Shown here piece by piece: positions 43,319 through 51,796 of a stretch of DNA of 64,000 bases (its first letter is position 1; the number at the start of each line of letters is the position of its first letter). The position numbers were made by a program, and so were the translations under genes. The notes beneath the pieces were generated by a model, which was not told where the DNA came from, made no database searches, and saw only the letters and a program-made list of their open reading frames with translations. The stretch comes from Polaribacter marinaquae (GTDB lineage: Bacteria; Bacteroidota; Bacteroidia; Flavobacteriales; Flavobacteriaceae), in NCBI RefSeq assembly GCF_038019025.1, contig NZ_CP150496.1, positions 1,938,001 to 2,002,000 of the forward strand, written 5' to 3'.

Positions 43319-44371
43319 TTACCACTCTAACAAAATTCTTTGTGCAGAAAAACCAGGGCCAAAACTTAACATAATTCCTCTTTCTCCTTTTGCAGGATTT
43401 CTATCCATAAAACGTTCTAAAACGTATAAAACAGTGGCGCTAGACATATTGCCGTACAAACGTAAAACTTCTTTTGTATCGTCTATATTTTTACCTAAAA
43501 CACCAAATAAAGCTTCTACAGTTTGTACAATTTTCTTTCCTCCGGGATGAAAAATTAAATGGTCGATATCATCAATCTTTAAATTATTTTTTTCTAAAAA
43601 AGGATGTATTATTGCCGGAAAATGATCTGATATTGTCTGTGGTACTTCTTTGTCTAAAATCATTTGTAAACCAGTATTTACCAATTTAAAACCCATCATT
43701 TTAGTAGCGTTATAAAAATGATACATGGCTTCGTCTATAATTTTAGGGCCTTTATCTTCATCAAACGAAGACAAAATAACAGCAGAAGCTCCGTCGCCAA
43801 AAATAGCTGCAGAAACAATATTTGTCATCGAATAATCTTCTAACTGAAACGTTGCCGTTGGCGCCTCTACGGCAATAACAGCTGCTCTTTTATTCGGATT
43901 CGCTTTTAAAAAATTTTTAGCATAAATAATACCAGAAACACCTGCAGCACAACCCATTTCTGTAACTGGCAAACGCACAATATCTTGTTTCATTTCTAGC
44001 GAATTTATTAAATACGCATCTACAGACGGAATCATGATTCCGGTACAACTTACCGTAATTATATAATCGATATCTGTAGGTTTTAAATTGGCTTTATCTA
44101 AAGATTTTTTAAGAGATTTTTCTGCCAATTGCACAACTTCTCTTGTGTAAATATCATTCTTTTCTTCAAAAGAAGTTGCTGTAAAAACCTCTTCCGGATC
44201 CATGATAGAATAGCGTTTATCTACGCCTGCACCTTCAAAAAGCTTGATAACTTTTCTTTGAAAACGAGTTTCTTGATCTTGCATCCATAATTTTACAAAC
44301 GGAATAATATCTTTTGTTTCTTTATAATATTTTGGTAATTGCTTTGCTACCGAAGTTATTTTAACTGCCAT
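43319..44371 (-). CDS. Type III polyketide synthase
   Basis: This is a 350-residue homodimeric chalcone-synthase-fold condensing enzyme. The triad is Cys141 in TEMGCAAGVSG, His275 in IFHPGGKK and Asn308 in LYGNMSSATV, and the C-terminal GFGPG loop appears here as SFGPGFSAQ. Such enzymes extend an acyl starter with malonyl-CoA and cyclise it to pyrones, resorcinols or phloroglucinols. Flanked by a methyltransferase, a flavoprotein and FAS-II-like genes, it probably builds a methylated, oxidised alkyl-phenol or pyrone. The exact product is unknown. Confidence 0.95.
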   Translation of the reverse strand: MAVKITSVAKQLPKYYKETKDIIPFVKLWMQDQETRFQRKVIKLFEGAGVDKRYSIMDPEEVFTATSFEEKNDIYTREVVQLAEKSLKKSLDKANLKPTDIDYIITVSCTGIMIPSVDAYLINSLEMKQDIVRLPVTEMGCAAGVSGIIYAKNFLKANPNKRAAVIAVEAPTATFQLEDYSMTNIVSAAIFGDGASAVILSSFDEDKGPKIIDEAMYHFYNATKMMGFKLVNTGLQMILDKEVPQTISDHFPAIIHPFLEKNNLKIDDIDHLIFHPGGKKIVQTVEALFGVLGKNIDDTKEVLRLYGNMSSATVLYVLERFMDRNPAKGERGIMLSFGPGFSAQRILLEW

Positions 44372-45082
44372 TTATTTTGTAATTATCCATTGAAAACGAA
44401 ACGCCCATTTCCAAGAAATTTGTGGTTTTCTATTTAATTTATTAGACATTCTAATTAAATCTTCTCTTTTAAAACTTCTTAAAACAGAAATCAAACCATC
44501 ATGAATAATCATTTTATTTTTTATAAAAACAGACAATAATTTAAACAAGTAATAGGCTAATTTATGTCTGTGTAAATCGTTTACAATAATTGCTTTTTTA
44601 GTATGTTGTAATGTATCTTTTAAGAAAGAAACCAAAGGTTTTTCTTTAAAATGATGAAAAAACAAGGTGGCTAAAACAATATCAAACTCTCTGTTTTTAA
44701 AAGCATCAGAAAAAATATCTTCAACAATAAAAGTTAACTCTGTAAATTCTGTAGATAGTTCTTTTGCGTACTCTATAGCTGTTGGGTTTGCATCTATACC
44801 TAGTAACTTAAATCTATATCCATTTTTTCTTCCGAATTTGGCTACATCACGTAAAATATCTCCGTGCCCACAACCAATATCTGCAATTACTAATTCTTTA
44901 GATTTATCGTGATTTTTTAATACCTTTTTTAAGGAATTTACGGTAACCAAATTGCCACCTAACCATCTATTAATATTTTCTAATTTATCTAAAACATCTC
45001 TTAAATAATCGCCACCAATAGAAAAATCATCCATCAATTCTTCTTGATCAGATCTTTTTGATGTATCTACTAATAAAGCCAT
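44372..45082 (-). CDS. SAM-dependent class I methyltransferase
   Basis: This 236-residue methyltransferase has SAM motif I in VIADIGCGHGDILRDV, an acidic residue in LLGIDANPTAIEY and a post-motif FDIVLATLFFHHF. The C-terminal part is basic with a hydrophobic helix (LAYYLFKLLSVFI), perhaps to reach a lipid-like substrate. It is directly adjacent to the type III PKS gene (no gap) and shares one base with the flavoprotein gene stop (TAATG), so it very likely methylates the PKS product. Confidence 0.88.
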   Translation of the reverse strand: MALLVDTSKRSDQEELMDDFSIGGDYLRDVLDKLENINRWLGGNLVTVNSLKKVLKNHDKSKELVIADIGCGHGDILRDVAKFGRKNGYRFKLLGIDANPTAIEYAKELSTEFTELTFIVEDIFSDAFKNREFDIVLATLFFHHFKEKPLVSFLKDTLQHTKKAIIVNDLHRHKLAYYLFKLLSVFIKNKMIIHDGLISVLRSFKREDLIRMSNKLNRKPQISWKWAFRFQWIITK

Positions 45083-46209
45083 TATATTTTAATTAATTTA
45101 CCGTGAGTTTGTTTAATTATTATGGATAATAAAAAAGGAAATTTTCTTAAAACTCTTAATAAAAATGCTGCAATTTTATCTTTTCTAAACAACATCGCTA
45201 TAAAATGACCTGTTTTTAATCGCCATTTAAATTCTTTGTTCCATTGTTTAATATACTCTTTTTCTAGCTCGTTTCTAGACAAGACAACACCGTCTAGATA
45301 ATTTAGAATCAATTTAGATGCTATTTGTGCAGATTGTATTGCCATACTCATTCCGTTACCACAAAGTGGATGAATCATTCCGGCAGCATCACCACACATT
45401 ATTAAATGATTTTCTATTGGCTTTTTGGTTTCAAACGAAATCTGACTAATAGAAAGTGGCTTGTTCCAAACTGGTTTAGAATTTTTAAAAATCTCTTTTA
45501 AAAACTTATTTTTAAAAACTACATTTTCTTGAAAATCGTCAATATTTTTATACTTTTTAAATGCTGAAAAACTCGTGATATAACACAAGTTAATTGCATT
45601 ATTTTCTACTTTAGAAACCCCACAATAACCGCCTTTAAAATTATGCAACGCAACTAAATTTTCTTGAAAATTACCTTTTACATGTATTTTTACACCTAAA
45701 TAAGGAGATTTCTTTTTGATAAAATCTCTATTTAGCTTTACATCTATTAAAGATCTTTTTCCATAAGCACCAATACAAATTTTAGATTGAAAACACTTAT
45801 TTTCTTTAGTTTTAACGGTAAAAACATCATCTTTATATTTAACATCTACAACAGTTTCTTGTAAAATAACCACACCATTTTCTTTGGCTTTTTCTGATAA
45901 AATAAAATCTAATTTGTAACGAGAAATACCAAATCCGCCTAAAGGTAACTTTGCGGTAATCATCTTACTTTCTGTGGTTGATAATTTAAAATTATCGATT
46001 TTTATAGCTCCATAATCAAACGGATTGATATTTAAAAACTGTAAATAAGGAAAAACTTCATTAGAAATATACTCACCACAAACTTTATGTTTTGGGTATT
46101 CATTTTTTTCTATCAGTAAAACTTTTTTGCCAAACTTAGACAAGTGAATTGCATTGCACAAACCTGCCAAACCTCCGCCAATTACTACAATTTCATAATT
46201 CTTATTCAT
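45082..46209 (-). CDS. FAD-dependent oxidoreductase (geranylgeranyl-reductase/monooxygenase family)
   Basis: This 375-residue flavoprotein starts with the Rossmann GGGLAG motif (IVVIGGGLAGLCNAIHL) and has the PHKVCGEYIS motif and later MCGDAAGMIHPLCGNGMSMA, typical of the group spanning geranylgeranyl reductases, halogenases and aromatic hydroxylases. It probably hydroxylates or reduces the polyketide product. Its start overlaps the amino-acid-oxidase-like gene by 8 bp, and its stop overlaps the methyltransferase start. Confidence 0.88.
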   Translation of the reverse strand: MNKNYEIVVIGGGLAGLCNAIHLSKFGKKVLLIEKNEYPKHKVCGEYISNEVFPYLQFLNINPFDYGAIKIDNFKLSTTESKMITAKLPLGGFGISRYKLDFILSEKAKENGVVILQETVVDVKYKDDVFTVKTKENKCFQSKICIGAYGKRSLIDVKLNRDFIKKKSPYLGVKIHVKGNFQENLVALHNFKGGYCGVSKVENNAINLCYITSFSAFKKYKNIDDFQENVVFKNKFLKEIFKNSKPVWNKPLSISQISFETKKPIENHLIMCGDAAGMIHPLCGNGMSMAIQSAQIASKLILNYLDGVVLSRNELEKEYIKQWNKEFKWRLKTGHFIAMLFRKDKIAAFLLRVLRKFPFLLSIIIKQTHGKLIKI

Positions 46210-47314
46210 CTAATAAATCTGCCAATTCTTTACCAATTAAACTACCAATTGCAACGCCCATTCCGCCCAAGCGAACACCACAAAAAACATGATTAGAAAT
46301 TTGTTTTACAATTGCTTTTTTCTGATTACCAACTCCCATAATTCCGCTCCAACGATGGTCGATTTCAAAATTTGTATTTGGTAAAATCGTTTCTTTTAAA
46401 ATACTTTCTAATGTATTCTGAATAATATCTGTTTGACCAAATAGAGTTGTTTCTTCGGTTGTAAAATCTAGATTTCTACCGCCACCAAACAAAATTCTAT
46501 CATGTATATTTCTAAAATAATAATAACCTTTATCTAAATGAAATGTACCTTTAATGTGTAAGTTTTTAATAGGTTTTGTTATTAAAACTTGCGCTCTTGC
46601 AGGTTGCACTTTTTCTTTTATTAAATTATTTGCAAAACCATTTGTAGCAATAAGCAAGTTATTGGTTTTAAAATTGATTTTATCGGTTTTTACTTCAACC
46701 CAACTTTCTGTTTCAGTAAAAGCATCAACATATATATTATTTAAAATTTTAACTCCTAATTTTTGAACTTCTAAGAGCAATTGATACATCATTTTACCTG
46801 TATCTACTTGCCCTTCAAAATTATTAACGATATAATCTTGATGTATATTTTGAAAACTAAAAGTATTGTGTGATGTTGTAAAAACATCCTCTTTAAAAAT
46901 AGGTTTTAAAAGCTGATTTATTTCATCTTTTTTAGAAATACATTCTTCAAAAAAACTGCTGTTATTACATAATTCAAAACCTTTATTTTGCTGAAAATCG
47001 ATGTTTTTATCTCCTAAATTACTTCTTAATAATTGTAAACCTTCCCAACGCTTGTTAACTAAATTGAAAACCTCTTCTGTTGTATGAGTATTTAAATCAT
47101 CTATAATTTCAGATAAACTTCCAAAACAAGCAAAACCTGCATTTTTAGTACTTGCGCCTTGTGGTAGCATTCCTTTTTCTAAAATTAAAACCTTTGCTTT
47201 TGGGTGTTGTTTTTTTAATTGTAAAGCACAATTTAAACCTACAATTCCGCTACCAACAATAGTAAAATCTATGTTGGTAAACCATTCTTTTAACTCCCAA
47301 TAACTGTAATTCAT
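46202..47314 (-). CDS. FAD-dependent amino acid oxidase-like protein (DAO family)
   Basis: This 370-residue protein of the DAO family has FAD-binding GSGIVGLNCALQLKKQ near residue 20, KNAGFACFGS near 57, and C-terminal GVRLGGMGVAIGS. Family members include D-amino-acid, glycine and sarcosine oxidases; the substrate cannot be named. It overlaps the cluster flavoprotein gene by 8 bp and is 0 bp from the GNAT gene, so it is probably transcribed with them, but it may not belong to the polyketide pathway. Confidence 0.82.
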   Translation of the reverse strand: MNYSYWELKEWFTNIDFTIVGSGIVGLNCALQLKKQHPKAKVLILEKGMLPQGASTKNAGFACFGSLSEIIDDLNTHTTEEVFNLVNKRWEGLQLLRSNLGDKNIDFQQNKGFELCNNSSFFEECISKKDEINQLLKPIFKEDVFTTSHNTFSFQNIHQDYIVNNFEGQVDTGKMMYQLLLEVQKLGVKILNNIYVDAFTETESWVEVKTDKINFKTNNLLIATNGFANNLIKEKVQPARAQVLITKPIKNLHIKGTFHLDKGYYYFRNIHDRILFGGGRNLDFTTEETTLFGQTDIIQNTLESILKETILPNTNFEIDHRWSGIMGVGNQKKAIVKQISNHVFCGVRLGGMGVAIGSLIGKELADLLDE

Positions 47315-47767
47315 TTACACGTTTTTTTCGAAACAAATACTATTTTTCATTCCAATATATTGTCCGTAATTGTCAATAATATTATACTTACTTTTTTTAT
47401 AAAATTTTACTGCTGCTTTTTGTCTTTTGCCAGTTTCTAAAATACATTTAGAAAAACCCAATTCTTTTGTCCAGTTTTCTAATTCTTCTATTATTTTTTG
47501 TGCTAAACCTTTGCTTCTATAATTGCTAGAAACATACATCCTTTTAATTTCCATAGTAGAATTGTCAAACTTTTTAATAGCGCCACAACCTACCGCAATT
47601 TTATCAACATACAATATAACTACATGCTTTATTACATCAATATGATTAAATTGATTGTAAAATTCATGTTCATCTTGGTCTGTAATTTTAAGAAATGCGT
47701 CTAATTCTTTTACTAAAATCTTAAAATCTGGATGTGTTGCATTGGTTCTAAAAACTTCTATATTCAT
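47315..47767 (-). CDS. GNAT family N-acetyltransferase
   Basis: This 150-residue protein has the GNAT acetyl-CoA-binding motif in MYVSSNYRSKGLAQKIIEELENW (R/QxxGxG/A type) and the C-terminal ETGKRQKAAVKFYKKSKY region. It should acetylate an amine or protein N terminus; the substrate is unknown. It abuts the oxidase gene downstream and lies 4 bp from dinB upstream, so it is within the same directon. Confidence 0.88.
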   Translation of the reverse strand: MNIEVFRTNATHPDFKILVKELDAFLKITDQDEHEFYNQFNHIDVIKHVVILYVDKIAVGCGAIKKFDNSTMEIKRMYVSSNYRSKGLAQKIIEELENWTKELGFSKCILETGKRQKAAVKFYKKSKYNIIDNYGQYIGMKNSICFEKNV

Positions 47768-47771
47768 GCTA

Positions 47772-48884
47772 CTATTCTTCTTCGTTAAAAAAATCTGACT
47801 CTTTAAATTTTAACTTTAATTGCACCCAAACTGGTTCTTTAATTTCGGTGTTTAAATTACCAAATGACAACCCCAATAATCTAACTGAATTTGGCAATTC
47901 ATCTTGAAATAACAACTCTTTTACCATAGGAAAAAATTCTTCCTTTTTCTGCATAAAATGGCCTTTTGTTTTACTTCTAGTTTGTTGTGTAAAATCAGAA
48001 TATTTTATTTTTAAAGTAATTGTTTTGCCTTTGGTGTCTGCCTTTAGCATGCGTTTTTCTAACTCGTCTGCAATTTTGTCTAAACGTTCTAGCATAAAGA
48101 TTTCCGAAGAAATGTTTTCGCTAAAAGTTCTTTCTGCAGCTAACGATTTTCTAATTCTGTTTGGCTTAACCGCACTATTATGAATGCCTCTAACAATATT
48201 AAAATAATGCACGCCAGATTTACCAAAAAGTTTTACTAGTTCTTCTAGAGATTTCTTTTTTAAATCGTTGCCAACAAAAATACCGTTATTGTACATTTTT
48301 GCTGCAGTTACTTTACCAACACCATAAAATTTATTTACCGGTAATTCTTCTAAAAACTGAATTACCTCATCTGGATGCACGGTTTTTTGACCGTTTGGTT
48401 TGTTAATATCAGAAGCAACTTTTGCAATAAATTTATTTATAGAAATTCCTGCGGATGCTCTTAAACCTGTTTCTTCGAAAATTTTTTGACGAATTTCTCT
48501 TGCTATTTCATTTGCAGACGGATTTCCTTTTTTATTTTCTGTTACGTCTAAATACGCCTCGTCTAAAGAAAGAGGTTCTACTAAATCTGTGTACTCAAAA
48601 AATATTTCTCTTACTTTCGCAGAGATTTCTTTATAACGCGGAAAATCTGATTTAACAAATATTAAATGCGGGCATTTTTGTCTTGCTAAACTACCGCTCA
48701 TAGCAGATCTTACACCAAATTTTCTTGCCTCGTAACTTGCCGCAGAAATAACACCTCTTCTACCTTCGCCACCAACAGCAATGGCTTTTCCTTTTAATTC
48801 TGGATTGTCTAATTCTGCAACAGATGCATAAAAGGCATCCATATCTACATGAATTATTTTTCTAAAAGGCGGTTGCAATTCCAT
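47772..48884 (-). CDS. dinB: DNA polymerase IV (Y family)
   Basis: This is a 370-residue translesion DNA polymerase. Catalytic acidic residues are in HVDMDAFYASV (Asp14) and SLDEAYLDV (Asp108-Glu109); the little-finger domain follows from about 240. It is slightly longer than E. coli DinB (351). There is no visible LexA-type box, but the inverted repeat GTCTAA-N9-TTAGAC at 48887-48907 lies immediately before the start codon. It leads the directon that goes on through GNAT, the oxidase and the polyketide cluster. Confidence 0.94.
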   Translation of the reverse strand: MELQPPFRKIIHVDMDAFYASVAELDNPELKGKAIAVGGEGRRGVISAASYEARKFGVRSAMSGSLARQKCPHLIFVKSDFPRYKEISAKVREIFFEYTDLVEPLSLDEAYLDVTENKKGNPSANEIAREIRQKIFEETGLRASAGISINKFIAKVASDINKPNGQKTVHPDEVIQFLEELPVNKFYGVGKVTAAKMYNNGIFVGNDLKKKSLEELVKLFGKSGVHYFNIVRGIHNSAVKPNRIRKSLAAERTFSENISSEIFMLERLDKIADELEKRMLKADTKGKTITLKIKYSDFTQQTRSKTKGHFMQKKEEFFPMVKELLFQDELPNSVRLLGLSFGNLNTEIKEPVWVQLKLKFKESDFFNEEE

Positions 48885-48886
48885 AG

Positions 48887-48907
48887 GTCTAAATTACGAA
48901 GTTAGAC
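48887..48907. promoter_or_regulatory. Inverted repeat just upstream of dinB
   Basis: GTCTAA (48887-48892) and TTAGAC (48902-48907) have a 9-base spacer and lie 3 bases before the dinB start on the minus strand. It could be an operator or a leader hairpin hindering translation. No TAnnTTTG promoter is found in the 60-bp gap. Confidence 0.35.
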
Positions 48908-48944
48908 AGGAATATCATTAATTATTTCAATAGAAAACTACCTT

Positions 48945-49784
48945 TTAATCTAAAAAATGAATACATAAATTTTTAACTTCTTCTAACTCTTTTGATAAAC
49001 TTTCTTGTAACCAAGGATGCGAGACATTAAAAACATGATCGGCATTTTCTATAATTTCTAATTTACTGTTAGAACACCAAGAATCTATTTTTTTTCCTTC
49101 ATCTAAAGAAATTGATGTATCATTATCTCCGTGGATAATTAATAACGGAATCTTTAAATTTTTTACTGAATTTTCAATAAATAATCGATTTTCGTTTTCT
49201 TTAAAATTGGTGTAAAATTGATAAAAATGTGGCATATTTTGCTTTGTTCGTCCATTTACAACATATTTTACACCGTTTTTTCGCCAGTTTTCTAAATCGC
49301 CTACTGTAGAACTTCTACTACCAAAATCTGAAACCGCGGCCAATGTAATTACCTTTTTTATTCTCGAATCTTCATTAGCTTTAAGCAATACGATTCCGCC
49401 ACCTCGACTATGACCAATTAAAGTAATATGATTCAAATCAACATCATTTTTAAAATTTTCTTCGGATGAAACCCAATCTAATACACTTTCTAAATCGTCT
49501 AATTCTTTGGTATAATTATTATTACCAAAAGCCTCTAAATCTGGAAAATCTATTGGTTGTTCTGCTGTACCACCGTTATGAGAAAAGTTAAATTTTATAA
49601 AGAAAAAATCGGCTTTTGCAAATGCATTTGCCATAATATTCCATGCTCCCCAATCTTTAAAACCTTTGTAACCATGACAAAAAATTACTACTTTTTTGGG
49701 TGTTTTATTCTCTTTATAAAAAACATCTGTTACAATTGGTTTTTTATGTTTTCCTGGTACTAGAATATTCTGTATAACTTTCAT
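48945..49784 (-). CDS. Alpha/beta-hydrolase
   Basis: This protein of about 279 residues has the alpha/beta hydrolase nucleophile elbow GHSRGGG (Ser at the centre), an oxyanion-region HGYKGFKDWG near the N terminus, an acid in IHGDNDTSIS and the catalytic His in ENADHVFNVSHPW. It would hydrolyse an ester, thioester or lactone. The longer in-frame ATG at 49850 would run over the LysE gene end and add a Cys-rich stretch unlike the family, so ATG 49784 is chosen. It lies 11 bp after the third LysE gene. Confidence 0.88.
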   Translation of the reverse strand: MKVIQNILVPGKHKKPIVTDVFYKENKTPKKVVIFCHGYKGFKDWGAWNIMANAFAKADFFFIKFNFSHNGGTAEQPIDFPDLEAFGNNNYTKELDDLESVLDWVSSEENFKNDVDLNHITLIGHSRGGGIVLLKANEDSRIKKVITLAAVSDFGSRSSTVGDLENWRKNGVKYVVNGRTKQNMPHFYQFYTNFKENENRLFIENSVKNLKIPLLIIHGDNDTSISLDEGKKIDSWCSNSKLEIIENADHVFNVSHPWLQESLSKELEEVKNLCIHFLD

Positions 49785-49795
49785 TTTAAACAATT

Positions 49796-50401
49796 TTAAA
49801 GAACAAATTTTAAAAGTGTACATAACGCAAAAATCGCAGTTAAAACACATAAAAATAAGTTGATCTGATTGGTAAATTTACCTGTTTTTTGTTTAATTAC
49901 AAGTGCAAATTTTCCGTATAATAATAATATAGAATATGTACCAAGTACAGATCCTAAAACAAAAAACAAGACAAAAATTATATCGAAATTAAAAGAATTA
50001 AATGCAATAAGTATGGCTACAATTGTACAGAAAAACGGAATTGCAAACATGTTTAACAAGGATAAAATTATGCCTGTAAAAAAAGAATTTCGTGTTTTAA
50101 TTTCAATTTTCTTTTGTTCTTTTTTATGCTGTTTATAAAAGTAAATCGATAACAATACAAGAACCAAAATACCCGTTTTTTCTAAAAACGCTATTAAAAC
50201 TGTGTTCGTTGAAAAATATTCTATAATGTAAACAGAAATACAAACCTGCATAAAAACCACCAGCAAAACGCCTAAGGTAAATTTTGTAAATTCTATTTTG
50301 GTAGCGTTTAATCTAATTTTTAAAGCAGTCATATTTAGTACGCTTGGTAGCGTAAAACCTAAAAAAGAACCTAAAAAACCATAAAGAAATAAAGAAAACA
50401 T
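49796..50401 (-). CDS. LysE family transporter, paralogue 3
   Basis: This protein of about 201 residues has six membrane segments and the LysE-family N-terminal pattern (TLPSVLNMTALKIRL). The GTG at 50407 is possible, but the ATG at 50401 is preferred. LysE/RhtB proteins export amino acids. It is the last of three tandem LysE-like genes and is 11 bp from the hydrolase gene. Confidence 0.82.
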   Translation of the reverse strand: MFSLFLYGFLGSFLGFTLPSVLNMTALKIRLNATKIEFTKFTLGVLLVVFMQVCISVYIIEYFSTNTVLIAFLEKTGILVLVLLSIYFYKQHKKEQKKIEIKTRNSFFTGIILSLLNMFAIPFFCTIVAILIAFNSFNFDIIFVLFFVLGSVLGTYSILLLYGKFALVIKQKTGKFTNQINLFLCVLTAIFALCTLLKFVL

Positions 50402-50460
50402 AAACACTATCTTGTATAAGAAATCAGTCGGTTTACAAACTTATTAATTACTTTTTTAAA

Positions 50461-51081
50461 TTAAAAAAACAATTTTACTATTGAAAATAACGCTACAAAA
50501 CCAGTTAAAATTGATAAAATTAAGTTTATATCTTTTGTAAGCTTTCCTGTTTTTTGTTGAATAAATTGTGCAAATTTTCCGTAGACAAAGAGAATATAAA
50601 AGGTTCCTAAAACAGAACTTATTGTAAAAATAAACGTATCTAAAGTTGAATAATTATACATATCGTAAGCATTTAATAAAATGATTACGCCACAGTAAAA
50701 TGGTATAGAAAACATGTTTAAAATAGAAAGAATTATACCTGTTAAAAACGGGTTTTCTTTTTTGGTTTTCATTTTAGCTATTTTAATTTTACTTTTTTGA
50801 GATTCTTTATAGTAATAGTAACTTAAAAATATAAAAATAACTGTTGCAATTTTTTCTAGAGTTGCTAAAATAGAAGGGTTATCTGCTAAAAACTTGGTTA
50901 AAGTAACTGCAATAATTATTTGAGGTATAACTATAACCGCTACTGCAAAAGCATATTTGTACGCTGCTTTCTTTCCGTTAGTTAAACTAACTTTTAAGGC
51001 TGTCATATTTAATAAGCTAGGTGTAATAGAACCAGCAAAAGAAAATAAAAACCCAAAGAAAAATAGAAATAAAAGTTTCAC
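50461..51081 (-). CDS. LysE family transporter, paralogue 2
   Basis: This 206-residue protein has six hydrophobic segments and the pattern SITPSLLNMTALKVSLTNGKKAA near residue 18, clearly paralogous to its two neighbours. The frame begins with GTG at 51081, and no suitable ATG is in frame nearby. It starts 5 bp after paralogue 1 ends. Export of an amino acid is inferred from family membership; specificity is unknown. Confidence 0.82.
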   Translation of the reverse strand: MKLLFLFFFGFLFSFAGSITPSLLNMTALKVSLTNGKKAAYKYAFAVAVIVIPQIIIAVTLTKFLADNPSILATLEKIATVIFIFLSYYYYKESQKSKIKIAKMKTKKENPFLTGIILSILNMFSIPFYCGVIILLNAYDMYNYSTLDTFIFTISSVLGTFYILFVYGKFAQFIQQKTGKLTKDINLILSILTGFVALFSIVKLFF

Positions 51082-51086
51082 ATATT

Positions 51087-51710
51087 TTATTTATATAACA
51101 AATATAATAGATTTCCTAGTGCAACAACGCCTGTTAATGCACCTAAAATAAAATCCATTTTTGTAGCTATATATGTTAACTTGTGTTCTATGTTTTTTGC
51201 AACTATTGCATATAAAGAATACAAGGTAAAAGAACCAATTGTAGAACCAATTGAAAAATAAAATCCGGTTAAATAAGAATATTCAAAATAATTTAAACCA
51301 ATTAAAAGTGAAATTGTAGTAAAGTAAAACGGAATTGCAATTGTGTTTAAAGAAGACATTATTATTCCGTGTAAATAAGCTTTCGATTTTGGTATTTCTT
51401 CTTTTACTTTTTTCTCTTTTGATGAAAAGTGTAATCGGAAAAAATTAATCGATAATAAGAATAAAAGTCCTGTTCCTATTTTTTGAAGTAAGGTTATATA
51501 TTCTGAGTTTTTCATCAAAATACTAGACAAATATGCACCAATATTTGCTTGAAAAAATAATACGGTTGCGTAACCACCAATAAGATAAAAAGCTGCTTTT
51601 TTTCCGTTTCTAAGGCTAAACTTTACAACAGTTAAATTTAAAAAACTTGGTGTAATACTACCAGATGCAGCAATTACAAAACCTAAGATTACACAGATAA
51701 AGAAGTCCAT
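51087..51710 (-). CDS. LysE family transporter, paralogue 1
   Basis: This 207-residue protein has six membrane helices and the motif SITPSFLNLTVVKFSLRNGKKAA, shared with the next two genes. The triplet arrangement, with similar lengths and a shared N-terminal motif, points to local duplication. Glutamate dehydrogenase lies upstream behind a terminator, so the transporters are probably not in the gdhA transcript. Confidence 0.82.
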   Translation of the reverse strand: MDFFICVILGFVIAASGSITPSFLNLTVVKFSLRNGKKAAFYLIGGYATVLFFQANIGAYLSSILMKNSEYITLLQKIGTGLLFLLSINFFRLHFSSKEKKVKEEIPKSKAYLHGIIMSSLNTIAIPFYFTTISLLIGLNYFEYSYLTGFYFSIGSTIGSFTLYSLYAIVAKNIEHKLTYIATKMDFILGALTGVVALGNLLYLLYK

Positions 51711-51741
51711 ATTTATATTTTATATCTGCAAAAAAACAAAA

Positions 51742-51767
51742 AAACGCGTTAAATAATTAACGCGTTT
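51742..51767 (-). terminator. Terminator of gdhA
   Basis: The 11-bp stem AAACGCGTTAA/TTAACGCGTTT with a 4-base loop is followed on the minus strand by a T-rich tract; it lies 30 bases past the gdhA stop. Confidence 0.85.
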
Positions 51768-51796
51768 CAATTTTATAATAACTTAAAAGAGTTCTA

